In this document: positions 35,679 through 44,957 of the stretch, piece after piece | How positions within the stretch are numbered: position 1 is the first letter of the stretch | Layout: every line of letters starts with the position of its first letter | Source of the DNA: an uncultured Draconibacterium sp. | GTDB taxonomy: Bacteria > Bacteroidota > Bacteroidia > Bacteroidales > Prolixibacteraceae | Reading direction: 5' to 3' | Length of the DNA: 64,000 nucleotides | Assembly: GCF_963674925.1 (NCBI RefSeq) | Contig: NZ_OY771647.1 | Location: 2,433,501 to 2,497,500 of the forward strand | The notes under the pieces: model-generated | Told to the model about the DNA's origin: nothing | What the model saw: the letters and a program-made list of their open reading frames with translations, nothing else | Database searches by the model: none | Made by a program: the position numbers and the translations under genes

Positions 35679-37751
35679 ATGAGCAAGTTACTGACAGCAC
35701 TTTTAACTTTAATTTTAATAAGTACCGGAATCAGGGCTGAAAATGGACACAAGCTGTGGCTGCGAGCCAAAAGCACTATCCCTGTTGAAGTGAAGTGTTC
35801 AAAAAAATCGCCCACCATCGATATTGCAATTAACGAATTAAAGAATGGTTGGCAGGGAAAAGCCGGTCAGCTTATCGAGTTGAAGATCGTAAAAGATAAA
35901 CTGTTGGAAGAGGATGGTTTTCGTATAAGCGATGAAAGTATACAAGCCAAAACTGATGCAGGTTTATTATATGGTGCTTTCGAAGTTTTACGCAGGCAAC
36001 AAACCGGAGAATCAATTGCTGAAGATATTGTAAATCCGTCGTACAATTTACGTTTGCTAAACCACTGGGATAACCTGGATGGAAGCGTTGAACGGGGATA
36101 CGCCGGACGTTCGATTTTTTGGCGTGGGATTGATTCGCTGGAAGTATCATCAGGAGATGTTAAGCTATGGGAGGAATATGCACGGGCCAATGCTTCGGTA
36201 GGAATTAATGCCACAGTACTGAACAATGTAAATGCTTCACCAACCATATTAACCAAGCCTGTTTTGGAGCGGGCAAAAGCTGTTGCCGACGTACTGCGTC
36301 CCTACGGAATAAAAACCTATCTGGCTGTTAACTTTGCTTCACCTGAAGTAATTGGTGGCCTCGAAACTGCCGATCCTCTTGATCCGGAGGTGAAAGCATG
36401 GTGGAAGGAGAAAGTAAAAGAAATATATGATTTGATTCCCGATTTTGGAGGTTTCCTGGTAAAAGCAAACAGCGAAGGACAACCCGGACCGCAAAACTTT
36501 GGGCGTTCTCACGCTGATGGAGCCAATATGATGGCTGAAGCACTTGAGCCTTACAACGGAATTGTTATGTGGCGGGCGTTTGTTTATGATCCATCGGATG
36601 AAGACCGTGCTAAACAAGCGTACAATGAATTTATGCCACTGGATGGAAAATTTCATGACAATGTGATTATTCAGGTTAAAAACGGTCCTATCGATTTTCA
36701 GCCACGCGAACCATTTAGCCCATTATTTGGCGCAATGAAAAGTACTACGGTAATGCCCGAGTTGCAGGTTACAATGGAATATTTAGGCCAATCTGTACAT
36801 TTGGTTTTTCTGGCTACCATGTGGGAAGAATTTCTAAAAAGCGAAACCTGGCAGGAGGGGGCTGGCAGTACAGTTGCACGTTGCACCGATGGCAGTATTT
36901 TTAATCAGAAATATAGTGCTATTGCGGGTGTGGCAAACATCGGGCTCGATGCCAACTGGTGTGGTCACGATTTTGCTCAGGCCAATTGGTATGCTTTTGG
37001 TCGTCAAGCCTGGGATAATTCAATTACCAGTGCTCAAATAGCCGATGAATGGTTGAAACTTACTTTCGGACCACAAAATTTAGATAACGAAACAAGCTCT
37101 TATGACCTGGAGTGGAATCTATCGTTTCTGCAGCCCGTAAAACAAATGATGCTCAACAGTCACGAAGCTACTGTTAATTACATGATGCCTTTAGGGCTTC
37201 ACCACATATTCTCGGCACACGCACATTACGGCCCCGGGCCATGGTGGGCTCCGCGTGGTATGCGTGCAGACTGGACTCCTCCGTATTATCATCAGGCCGA
37301 TTCGATTGGGATTGGGTTCGATCGTACGGCTTCGGGCAGCGATGCAATTAGTCAATACCAGGAACCGCTTGCCGGTCAGTTAGCCGACCTGAATACCTGT
37401 CCCGAGGCGTTTCTACTTTGGTTTCACCATGTTTCGTGGGATCATAAAATGAAAAGTAACAGAACACTGTGGAATGAGCTATGCTATCGGTATGACGAAG
37501 GAGTGAAACAAGTGCGGGAATTTCAGCGCGTTTGGGACAAGGCCGAGCGTTTTGTGGATGCAGAACGATTTGCAGCTATTCAGCATAAACTTACAGAACA
37601 GAGTATGAATGCGCAGGAATGGAAAGATGCCTGTTTGCTGTATTTTCAGCAATTCAGTAAACAACCAATTCCTTACGAACTGGAACGGCCGATGTTTAAT
37701 TTGGATGAGTTGCTTGAGCGTGACAGACACCGTGTTCGACAAAGTCAGTAA
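35679..37751 (+). CDS. GH67 alpha-glucuronidase
   Basis: Protein of 690 residues from the ATG at 35679, which opens the signal peptide MSKLLTALLTLILISTGIRA; a TTG at 35655 would add eight charged residues and is unlikely. The catalytic carboxylates are all present: E266 in KANSEGQPGP (acid), D339 in VKNGPIDFQPREP and E367 in PELQVTMEYLG (base pair). The spacings (73 and 28) equal those of E292, D365 and E393 in Cellvibrio GlcA67A. The family removes 4-O-methyl-glucuronic acid from the non-reducing terminal xylose of glucuronoxylan oligosaccharides (called aguA in other bacteria). This is the strongest single marker that the locus handles glucuronoxylan. Acting on oligosaccharides, it should be periplasmic. 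A 153-base gap follows. Confidence 0.97.
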   Translation: MSKLLTALLTLILISTGIRAENGHKLWLRAKSTIPVEVKCSKKSPTIDIAINELKNGWQGKAGQLIELKIVKDKLLEEDGFRISDESIQAKTDAGLLYGAFEVLRRQQTGESIAEDIVNPSYNLRLLNHWDNLDGSVERGYAGRSIFWRGIDSLEVSSGDVKLWEEYARANASVGINATVLNNVNASPTILTKPVLERAKAVADVLRPYGIKTYLAVNFASPEVIGGLETADPLDPEVKAWWKEKVKEIYDLIPDFGGFLVKANSEGQPGPQNFGRSHADGANMMAEALEPYNGIVMWRAFVYDPSDEDRAKQAYNEFMPLDGKFHDNVIIQVKNGPIDFQPREPFSPLFGAMKSTTVMPELQVTMEYLGQSVHLVFLATMWEEFLKSETWQEGAGSTVARCTDGSIFNQKYSAIAGVANIGLDANWCGHDFAQANWYAFGRQAWDNSITSAQIADEWLKLTFGPQNLDNETSSYDLEWNLSFLQPVKQMMLNSHEATVNYMMPLGLHHIFSAHAHYGPGPWWAPRGMRADWTPPYYHQADSIGIGFDRTASGSDAISQYQEPLAGQLADLNTCPEAFLLWFHHVSWDHKMKSNRTLWNELCYRYDEGVKQVREFQRVWDKAERFVDAERFAAIQHKLTEQSMNAQEWKDACLLYFQQFSKQPIPYELERPMFNLDELLERDRHRVRQSQ

Positions 37752-37904
37752 CCTGAAAACAGTTAATGAATGGTATTTTGGCGAAGTTGTTCAATTACGG
37801 TTTTCGGACAGAAAATAAAAATGAACGAAGCGAAATATTTTGAGTAAACAGGTGTAACTATTCTTGATCCGGTAAATAATTAAACTGCATAAAAACTATT
37901 AAAA

Positions 37905-39257
37905 ATGAACATTAAAAAAACCTTTACTCTTGCCATAATCCTTGCCGTATCGGCGTTTACGGTTTTGGCTCAAAATCCAATAATCAGAGATCAGTTTTCG
38001 GCCGATCCAACGGCTCGTGTATTTAATGGTAAGGTATATGTCTTTCCTTCACACGATATCCCGGCACCACCCAATAAAAACCTGCGCGAGAATTGGTTTT
38101 GTATGCCCGATTATCATGTGTTTTCATCAGAAAACCTTGGCGAATGGACCGACCATGGAGTAATTGTTAGTCAGAATAAAGTGCCATGGGTTGATTCTAC
38201 ATCATACAGCATGTGGGCACCCGATTGTATCGAACGTAACGGAAAATATTATTTCTATTTCCCGGCCAACAAAAATGCAACAGGCCCCAACGGCCGCAAG
38301 GGCTTTGGAATTGGAGTTGCCGTTGCTGATAAACCTGATGGACCTTATGTTCCTGAGGAAAATGCTATTGAAGGTATTTTTGGTATCGATCCAAATGTTC
38401 TGATCGACAAAGACGGACAAGCCTATTTGTACTATTCAATGGGCAACATTTATGTGGCAAAACTAAAAGAGAACATGACAGAGCTGGCCTCGAAGCCGGT
38501 TGCCATTGCCAATTTACCCGAAAAAGGGATGAAAGAAGGCCCGTTTGTTTTTGAGCGAAATGGAAAATACTACCTTACATTTCCGCATGTGGAAAACGAT
38601 ACCGAACGATTGGAGTATGCCATGGGCGATAGCCCCGAAGGCCCGTTTACCATGACCGGAGTAATTATGGACGAATCGGAAACAGGCTGCTGGACCAACC
38701 ATCACTCGCTGATCGAATACAACGGACAGTGGTACTTGTTTTATCACCATAACGATTATTCGCCTGATTTTGATAAGAACCGATCGGTATGTATCGACAG
38801 CCTGTTTTTTAACGCCGATGGTACTATTCAAAAAGTTATTCCAACAAAACGAGGTGTAGGAATTACTGCCGCATCCGGTAAAATTCAGCTCGACCGTTAC
38901 AGCGCGATAAGTGAAAAAGGTGCAACAATAGCTTTTAACGACACTACAAATACTTTTGCAGGTTGGAAGACCACGCTGGCCAATAAAGGTGCCTGGGTTT
39001 CATACAACACGGTAAATTTTGAAAAGAAAAATACTGGGAAAGTAGTGGTGAGTGCCGGTGCATTAAACGGTGGAAAAGTAGAGCTGAGAATTGATGCCGT
39101 AGATGGCCCTGTTCTGGCAGAAATAAATGTGCCTGAAAGTAAAGAGATGACAGTATCAAAAACAAAAATTAGCAAAGTTAAACCCGGTATTCACAATATT
39201 TTTATGGTGGCGGCGAACGATAATCCGGTGGAGATTGACTGGATAAGTTTTGAGTAG
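37905..39257 (+). CDS. GH43 with C-terminal CBM6-like domain
   Basis: Protein of 450 residues; the signal peptide ends at VLAQ. Propeller with base D34 in FSADPTAR, pKa modulator D162 in FGIDPNV and acid E211 in KEGPF, the GH43 triad. The start QNPIIRDQFSADPTARVFNGKVYVFPSHD is like GH43 subfamily 1 members. After about residue 320 a CBM6-like beta-sandwich follows (YSAISEKGATIAFND ... IHNIFMVAANDNPVEIDWISF). Likely beta-xylosidase or arabinofuranosidase acting on xylan oligosaccharides. The 153-base gap upstream (37752-37904) has no gene that I can support. GH95 starts 49 bases downstream. Confidence 0.92.
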   Translation: MNIKKTFTLAIILAVSAFTVLAQNPIIRDQFSADPTARVFNGKVYVFPSHDIPAPPNKNLRENWFCMPDYHVFSSENLGEWTDHGVIVSQNKVPWVDSTSYSMWAPDCIERNGKYYFYFPANKNATGPNGRKGFGIGVAVADKPDGPYVPEENAIEGIFGIDPNVLIDKDGQAYLYYSMGNIYVAKLKENMTELASKPVAIANLPEKGMKEGPFVFERNGKYYLTFPHVENDTERLEYAMGDSPEGPFTMTGVIMDESETGCWTNHHSLIEYNGQWYLFYHHNDYSPDFDKNRSVCIDSLFFNADGTIQKVIPTKRGVGITAASGKIQLDRYSAISEKGATIAFNDTTNTFAGWKTTLANKGAWVSYNTVNFEKKNTGKVVVSAGALNGGKVELRIDAVDGPVLAEINVPESKEMTVSKTKISKVKPGIHNIFMVAANDNPVEIDWISFE

Positions 39258-39306
39258 AACAATAAGAAAATTCTCTTAGTAAGAAGATGGTTAATAATCT
39301 GGATAG

Positions 39307-41754
39307 ATGAAAAGATTTGTATTTTTAATATTTATTGCCTTTTGTGCCTGCGCACAGCAACAACCCGAAGACGAAACTTTACTTAAGCTGCGCTACGATA
39401 AGCCGGCTGAACAATGGGTTGAAGCACTTCCGGTTGGAAACGGCCGTTTGGGGGCGATGATATACGGAAACCCTGAAAACGAAATTATTCAGTTAAACGA
39501 GAACACCATTTGGGCCGGACAACCCAATCGGAATGATAATCCGGATGCCAAAACAGCGTTAAAAAAGGTTCGTCAGTTGATTTTCGATGGAAAATACAAG
39601 GAAGCTCAGGATCTCGTTAATCGTGATTTTATTACCAAAAAATCGCATGGAATGCCTTACCAAACGGCGGGAAATCTGAAGTTGAGTTTTGAAGGGCACC
39701 AAAATGTTAGCAACTATTCGCGCGAATTGAACCTGGAAACGGCTGTGGCTTCATCAAGCTACCAGGTTGGCGAAGTAAATTATAAAACAGAGGTCTTTTC
39801 ATCTTTCCCCGATCAGGTTATTGTTGCCCATATTTCTGCTGATAAATCAGGTGCCTTGAATTTTTCGGCAACGCTTGACCGGCCTTCAAAAGTAACGGTT
39901 ACTACCAACGAAAACAACGAGTTGGTAATGACGGGAGTTACCAGTAGTCATGAAGGTGTTAAAGGAGCTGTAGAATTCGAAACCCGGGTAAAAATAATAA
40001 ACGATGGTGGAGAAATTACCGCCGATGAATCGGAGCTGACTGTGAGCGACGCAAAAGCAGCAACCATTATTATTTCGATGGCTACTAATTTTAATAACTA
40101 CAACGATATTAGTGGAAATGCCAACGAGCGCGCAAACAACTATTTGCTAGCGGCTATTCAAAAAACATACAAGGATTTATTAAAAGACCATATTGCTGAT
40201 TACCAGAGTTATTTTAATCGTGTTGATCTGGATTTGGGAGAAACCGAATCGGTTAATAAAATGACGGATGTAAGGGTGGAGGAATTTGCTACGGCAGACG
40301 ATCCGCAATTAGTGGAGCTTTATTTTCAGTTTGGAAGGTACTTGCTTATTTCCTCGTCGCGCCCCGGTGGGCAACCCGCCAATTTGCAGGGGATATGGAA
40401 CGACCAGTTAATGCCACCCTGGGACAGTAAATACACGGTAAACATTAATGCCGAGATGAATTACTGGCCATCGGAAATTACCAATCTGAGCGAATTAAAT
40501 GAACCGCTGGTACAAATGGTGAAGGAATTGTCGGAAACCGGCAAAAAAACCGCTCAGGATATGTACGGCGCCAATGGCTGGGTACTGCACCATAATACCG
40601 ATATCTGGCGTATTAACGGGCCAATTGACGGTGCTACCTGGGGCATGTGGCTAATGGGTGGTGCCTGGTTATCGCAGCATCTTTACGATAAATATGCTTT
40701 TAACGGAGATACAGAATACCTGAAAAGTGTTTATCCGGCCATAAAAGGAGCAACATTGTTTTTCCTTGATTTTTTGATTGAAGAACCGGAAAACGGTTGG
40801 CTGGTGGTTTCGCCTTCTGTTTCTCCCGAAAATACTCCGGCAGGCCACGGATCAAATATTGCAGCCGGAACCACCATGGATAATCAGCTGCTTTTCGACT
40901 TGTTTTCGATAACAGTTAAAGCCGCTGAGGTTTTAGAAACTGATACAGCTCTTGTGGAAAAAATTAAGACCACCATGCAGAAACTGCCACCCATGCAAAT
41001 TGGAAAATGGGGGCAACTGCAGGAATGGATGTACGATTGGGATAATCCCAACGATCATCACCGACATGTATCGCATTTGTATGGACTTTACCCTTCCAAC
41101 CAAATATCTCCTTATCATTCGCCCGAATTATTTGAGGCTGCACGTACGTCGTTGGTAGCCCGCGGAGACGAATCAACCGGTTGGTCGATGGGATGGAAAG
41201 TAAATCTTTGGGCACGTTTGCTCGATGGCGATCATGCCTACAAACTAATTACCGACCAGCTAAAACCTGTTGCGCGTAGCGGCCGAAGAATGAGCGGTGG
41301 TACTTACCCTAACCTGTTTGATGCGCATCCGCCTTTCCAGATTGACGGGAATTTTGGTTGCACAGCAGGAATTGCCGAAATGTTGATGCAAAGCCAGCAC
41401 GGAGCCATTCAGCTTCTTCCGGCACTTCCATCAAAATGGAGTAAAGGATCAGTGAGTGGACTTGTGGCTCGCGGAGGTTTTGAAGTGGATATAAAGTGGG
41501 AAGGCGGCGAAGTACAAACTGCGGTTGTTCGATCGAAACTGGGTGGAATTTGTCGAATTCGTTCCTATGTTCCTTTAGCTGGTGACGGATTGAAGGAAGC
41601 TAGCGGCGAAAATCCAAATCCGTTTTATACCATTCCTAAAATAAAGGAGCCAAAAGTAAATACGGCAGAAGTGAAATTGCCGGAGTTGAAAAAAGTATAT
41701 GAGTATGATTTGGAAACAATTGCCGGTCAGGAAACGCTTCTTATGAAATTATAG
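39307..41754 (+). CDS. GH95 alpha-L-fucosidase/alpha-L-galactosidase
   Basis: Protein of 815 residues. The N-terminus (FLIFIAFCACAQQQPEDE) ends in a Cys that may be lipidated (FCAC is an imperfect lipobox). GH95 motifs: ALPVGNGRLGAMIYGNP, LNENTIWAG, INAEMNYWP with N379 and N381, SPSVSPENTP with E508, and IDGNFGCTAGIAEM with D680. These correspond to N421, N423, E566 and D766 of the Bifidobacterium enzyme AfcA. The family is inverting and cuts alpha-1,2-linked L-fucose or L-galactose. In a complex xylan locus of Bacteroides ovatus a GH95 is known as an alpha-L-galactosidase, which is the more likely role beside GH97 and GH67 (inference). The GH8 gene starts one base after its stop. Confidence 0.93.
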   Translation: MKRFVFLIFIAFCACAQQQPEDETLLKLRYDKPAEQWVEALPVGNGRLGAMIYGNPENEIIQLNENTIWAGQPNRNDNPDAKTALKKVRQLIFDGKYKEAQDLVNRDFITKKSHGMPYQTAGNLKLSFEGHQNVSNYSRELNLETAVASSSYQVGEVNYKTEVFSSFPDQVIVAHISADKSGALNFSATLDRPSKVTVTTNENNELVMTGVTSSHEGVKGAVEFETRVKIINDGGEITADESELTVSDAKAATIIISMATNFNNYNDISGNANERANNYLLAAIQKTYKDLLKDHIADYQSYFNRVDLDLGETESVNKMTDVRVEEFATADDPQLVELYFQFGRYLLISSSRPGGQPANLQGIWNDQLMPPWDSKYTVNINAEMNYWPSEITNLSELNEPLVQMVKELSETGKKTAQDMYGANGWVLHHNTDIWRINGPIDGATWGMWLMGGAWLSQHLYDKYAFNGDTEYLKSVYPAIKGATLFFLDFLIEEPENGWLVVSPSVSPENTPAGHGSNIAAGTTMDNQLLFDLFSITVKAAEVLETDTALVEKIKTTMQKLPPMQIGKWGQLQEWMYDWDNPNDHHRHVSHLYGLYPSNQISPYHSPELFEAARTSLVARGDESTGWSMGWKVNLWARLLDGDHAYKLITDQLKPVARSGRRMSGGTYPNLFDAHPPFQIDGNFGCTAGIAEMLMQSQHGAIQLLPALPSKWSKGSVSGLVARGGFEVDIKWEGGEVQTAVVRSKLGGICRIRSYVPLAGDGLKEASGENPNPFYTIPKIKEPKVNTAEVKLPELKKVYEYDLETIAGQETLLMKL

Positions 41755-41755
41755 C

Positions 41756-43066
41756 ATGCAAAAAACAATACATAACTTGAAATCGACAATGATTAAAATG
41801 GGAAGGACACGCTGTTTCTTCATCGCATTGTTGCTACTGTTGCCGGCGACCAAGATGTTCGGACAGCAGCAAGAAAAAAAACAAGGAGCCTATTATACCG
41901 GGGAGTATCGAAACTTTTTTGCCGAAGCCGGGTATGCTCAGAAAGATATTGATGAGAAATTGGAAAAAGCGTATCACGATCTGTTTGAAGGGCCCAATCG
42001 TATTTATTTCGAGGTTGAAGATTCGTTGGCTTACGTTTCGGATATTAAAAACAAAGATGCACGAACCGAAGGGCTTTCGTATGGTTTAATGGTGGCTGTT
42101 CAGTTTGATAAAAAGGAAGTATTTGATAAACTTTGGCGATGGACCAAAAAGTATATGCAGCATCAGTCAGGGGCCCTCGAAGGCTATTTTGCGTGGAGCG
42201 TTAACCCGGAAACCAACCGACAGAACTCGGGAGGTTCAGCTTCGGATGGCGAGCTGTATTTTGTAACGTCATTGTTGTTTGCATCCAACCTTTGGGGCAA
42301 CGATACCGGAATTGACTATTACGCCGAAGCACGCCGTATTTTAGATGCCATGTGGGAAAAGGATGGCTCCAACAGAGTAAACCACATTATCAACGTCGAG
42401 CACAAGCAAATAAGTTTTGTTCCCGAAGGTGATGGCTACAACTGGACAGATCCATCGTATCATGTGCCGGCATTTATGGAAGTATGGGCCGATTTTGCCA
42501 ACGATGGACACGAGCAGTTTTACCGCGATTGTGCTGATACTTCACGGGCTTTTCTGCACCGGGCCTGCCATCCTGAAACCGGATTGAATTACGATTATGC
42601 TAATTTTGATGGCTCGAAACACGATGCCCGCTGGATGCCACAGGCGTTTCGTTACGACTCGTGGCGGGTACCCATGAATATTACCATGGATTATATTTGG
42701 TTTGGTAAAGACAAAAACTGGCAGGAGGATTATGCCGCCCGGTTCCAGGGCTTTCTGCGATCGGAGGGAATTAACGACTTTGTCGATCAGTACAACCCCG
42801 ATGGCACAAAACCGGAGTGGATACTTCAGGCAGGTGGTTTCAGAAAATTACGTCATTCGTTGGGATTAATATCTACTTCGGCAACACTTTCGATGGTTGA
42901 CGATGTTGATCCTGAATTTGACTTTGTACATAAACTTTGGAACGCAAAACTGGAACCGTACGAAGATGGTTACTTTGACCCTTATTACGATGGTTTGCTG
43001 TACCTGTTTAGCTTAATGCACCTGAGTGGAAATTATCAGGCAATTTTACCCGGTCAGCACCCATAA
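41756..43066 (+). CDS. GH8 reducing-end xylose-releasing exo-oligoxylanase (Rex)
   Basis: Protein of 436 residues if the ATG at 41756 is used. ATGs at 41789 and 41798 would start closer to the signal peptide (RCFFIALLLLLPATKMFGQ), so the true start is uncertain by 14 codons. (alpha/alpha)6 barrel with E105 in RTEGLSYGLM (acid), D164 in SASDGELYF and D301 in RYDSWRVP (base). The spacings are close to those of E70/D128/D263 in Bacillus halodurans Rex. The family removes xylose from the reducing end of xylo-oligosaccharides, complementing the non-reducing-end GH3 and GH43 enzymes here. It lies one base after the GH95 stop, so translation is probably coupled. The typical length of about 400 residues fits. 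Confidence 0.92.
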   Translation: MQKTIHNLKSTMIKMGRTRCFFIALLLLLPATKMFGQQQEKKQGAYYTGEYRNFFAEAGYAQKDIDEKLEKAYHDLFEGPNRIYFEVEDSLAYVSDIKNKDARTEGLSYGLMVAVQFDKKEVFDKLWRWTKKYMQHQSGALEGYFAWSVNPETNRQNSGGSASDGELYFVTSLLFASNLWGNDTGIDYYAEARRILDAMWEKDGSNRVNHIINVEHKQISFVPEGDGYNWTDPSYHVPAFMEVWADFANDGHEQFYRDCADTSRAFLHRACHPETGLNYDYANFDGSKHDARWMPQAFRYDSWRVPMNITMDYIWFGKDKNWQEDYAARFQGFLRSEGINDFVDQYNPDGTKPEWILQAGGFRKLRHSLGLISTSATLSMVDDVDPEFDFVHKLWNAKLEPYEDGYFDPYYDGLLYLFSLMHLSGNYQAILPGQHP

Positions 43067-43111
43067 ATGTGGATGATTTAATTCGAACTGAAACAACAAA
43101 ATAAATATCAA

Positions 43112-44647
43112 ATGATTACAAAAATGAAATTAACAGTGGCCGTTTTGTTAGTGCTTACAACTAATGTACTTTTTGGCCAAACCAAAATTACCTTGTATGC
43201 TGATCAGGCTGAAACAAAAATCAATAAGGAAATATACGGGCATTTTGCTGAGCACCTGGGCCGGTGTATTTATGGCGGTATATTTGTTGGCGAAGACTCA
43301 GAAATTCCTAACACCCGTGGTTTTAGGGATGATGTTACCGGTGCGCTAATTGACATGAAAATACCTGTGTTACGTTGGCCGGGAGGTTGTTTTGCCGATA
43401 CCTACAACTGGAGAGACGGAATTGGGCCACGTGAAGAACGCCCATCAATGGTAAATGTACATTGGGGTAATGTTACCGAAGACAACAGCTTTGGAACACA
43501 CGAATTTCTCGATTTTTGTGATTTGATAAATGCCGAACCATACATAAATGTAAATGTTGGATCGGGAACCGTTCGCGAAGCTTCGGAATGGATTGAATAC
43601 GTAACATCGTCGAACATTAGCCCGATGACCGATTTAAGAAAGAAAAACGGACGCGAAGAACCTTGGGAGGTTAAGTACTGGGGAATTGGAAACGAAAACT
43701 GGGGCTGTGGTGGTAATATGACTGCTGAGTATTATGCCGATGTTTACAAACACTTCGCTACCTATAGCCGTGGAGCTGATTATAAAATTGCTTGTGGTGC
43801 CAGCGATGTAGACTATGACTGGACCGAGGTTTTAATGAAAAAAATGCAGGATAAACGCAACCTTATGCAAGGATTATCATTGCACTATTATACCATTACA
43901 CATAACTGGACAGTGAAAGGTTCGGCAACTGATTTTGATGAAAAAGAATGGTTTACCACACTCAGCAAAACCTTGTTTATGGATGAATTGATCCAAAAAC
44001 ACTCAACAATTATGGATAAATACGATCCGAAGAAACGTGTTGGGTTAATTGTTGATGAATGGGGAAACTGGTTTGATGTGGAGCCCGGAACCAATCCAGG
44101 ATTTCTTTATCAGCAAAGTACCATGCGCGATGCATTGGTTGCCGGTATAAACCTCAATATTTTTAATAATCATGCCGATCGTGTTAAAATGTCGAACATT
44201 GCACAAACCATTAACGTGCTGCAATCGGTTATTTTAACCAAAGACGACGAAATGGTGTTAACACCAACGTACTATGTCTTCAAAATGTATAGTGTACACC
44301 AGGATGCGACATTAATACCTGCTAACCTTAAAACCGATAAGTACGAAATGGACGGGGAGTCGGTTCCGGCTGTAAATGCCTCAGCATCTACCAAAGATGG
44401 AGTTATTTCGATTACACTGTGTAATCTTAATCCTAACGAGAGCGAAAATGTTGAATTATCGCTGCCTGGAAGCGAAATATCAACCTCGAATGCACAGATT
44501 ATTACTTCTAAGAGTATAAACGATTTTAATGATTTTGGTAAAAATGAAACCGTTAGCCTTAAGGAGTTTAACGTGCCAAAACCAAAAGACGGAAAACTTA
44601 CTTTTGAGTTACCTGCAAAATCAGTTGTGCTTGTTCAGCTGAAATAA
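43112..44647 (+). CDS. GH51 alpha-L-arabinofuranosidase, third copy
   Basis: Protein of 511 residues; the signal peptide ends at LFGQ. A second ATG at 43124 is an equally good start. Motifs: IYGHFAEHLGRCIYGGIFVG, VLRWPGGCFADTYNWRDGIGP, acid/base E195 in WGIGNENWG, LHYYT near 250 and nucleophile E316 in LIVDEWG, then the C-terminal beta domain. This is the classical GH51 type that releases alpha-1,2/1,3-L-arabinofuranose from arabinoxylan oligosaccharides. It is more like textbook GH51 enzymes than the copies at 4240 and 16028. It is the last gene of the second block, 26 bases before a terminator hairpin. Confidence 0.95.
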   Translation: MITKMKLTVAVLLVLTTNVLFGQTKITLYADQAETKINKEIYGHFAEHLGRCIYGGIFVGEDSEIPNTRGFRDDVTGALIDMKIPVLRWPGGCFADTYNWRDGIGPREERPSMVNVHWGNVTEDNSFGTHEFLDFCDLINAEPYINVNVGSGTVREASEWIEYVTSSNISPMTDLRKKNGREEPWEVKYWGIGNENWGCGGNMTAEYYADVYKHFATYSRGADYKIACGASDVDYDWTEVLMKKMQDKRNLMQGLSLHYYTITHNWTVKGSATDFDEKEWFTTLSKTLFMDELIQKHSTIMDKYDPKKRVGLIVDEWGNWFDVEPGTNPGFLYQQSTMRDALVAGINLNIFNNHADRVKMSNIAQTINVLQSVILTKDDEMVLTPTYYVFKMYSVHQDATLIPANLKTDKYEMDGESVPAVNASASTKDGVISITLCNLNPNESENVELSLPGSEISTSNAQIITSKSINDFNDFGKNETVSLKEFNVPKPKDGKLTFELPAKSVVLVQLK

Positions 44648-44957
44648 GAATACATAGTTTTATAGGATAGTTAAAAAGAGGGAGCGCTTGAGTTTCCTCT
44701 TTTTTATGTTTAAACATTAGCTGATTTATTGTGCATAAAAGATAGTAATCGCGCGTACCAATTTATAAAAACAGCTACTTTAAAAGCTTAATTTTATTAT
44801 AGAATAATTTTTATTGCGGATTTTAAATCATTTATGTTGTAACTGAACCAAACGCCATGGAAATGAATTGCCTCTTAAAATCGGAAGGATTAGCCAATCA
44901 GGTTTTTGTTTATTCTTCTTAAATTTCTATATTCCCTCTCTTTAATAAAACTAAATC
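44648..44957 (+). other. Intergenic region before the HTCS regulator gene
   Basis: 310 bases without a supportable gene. A terminator hairpin lies at 44673-44705. The rest is A/T-rich and must hold the promoter of the regulator, but I see only a partial match (TAAATTTC near 44920), not enough to call. Confidence 0.75.
44673..44705 (+). terminator. Intrinsic terminator after the GH51 gene
   Basis: AAAAAGAGGGA (44673-44683) pairs with TCCTCTTTTT (44695-44704) with one bulged G, around the loop GCGCTTGAGTT; the T-run forms the 3' arm and tail. It lies 26 bases after the GH51 stop and separates the second enzyme block from the regulator. Confidence 0.8.

Noticed and set aside
37752..37904. An additional gene or promoter in the gap between GH67 and GH43
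   Set aside because: Only short frames that shadow the end of GH67 are present, and no full TAnnTTTG element or terminator hairpin could be found.
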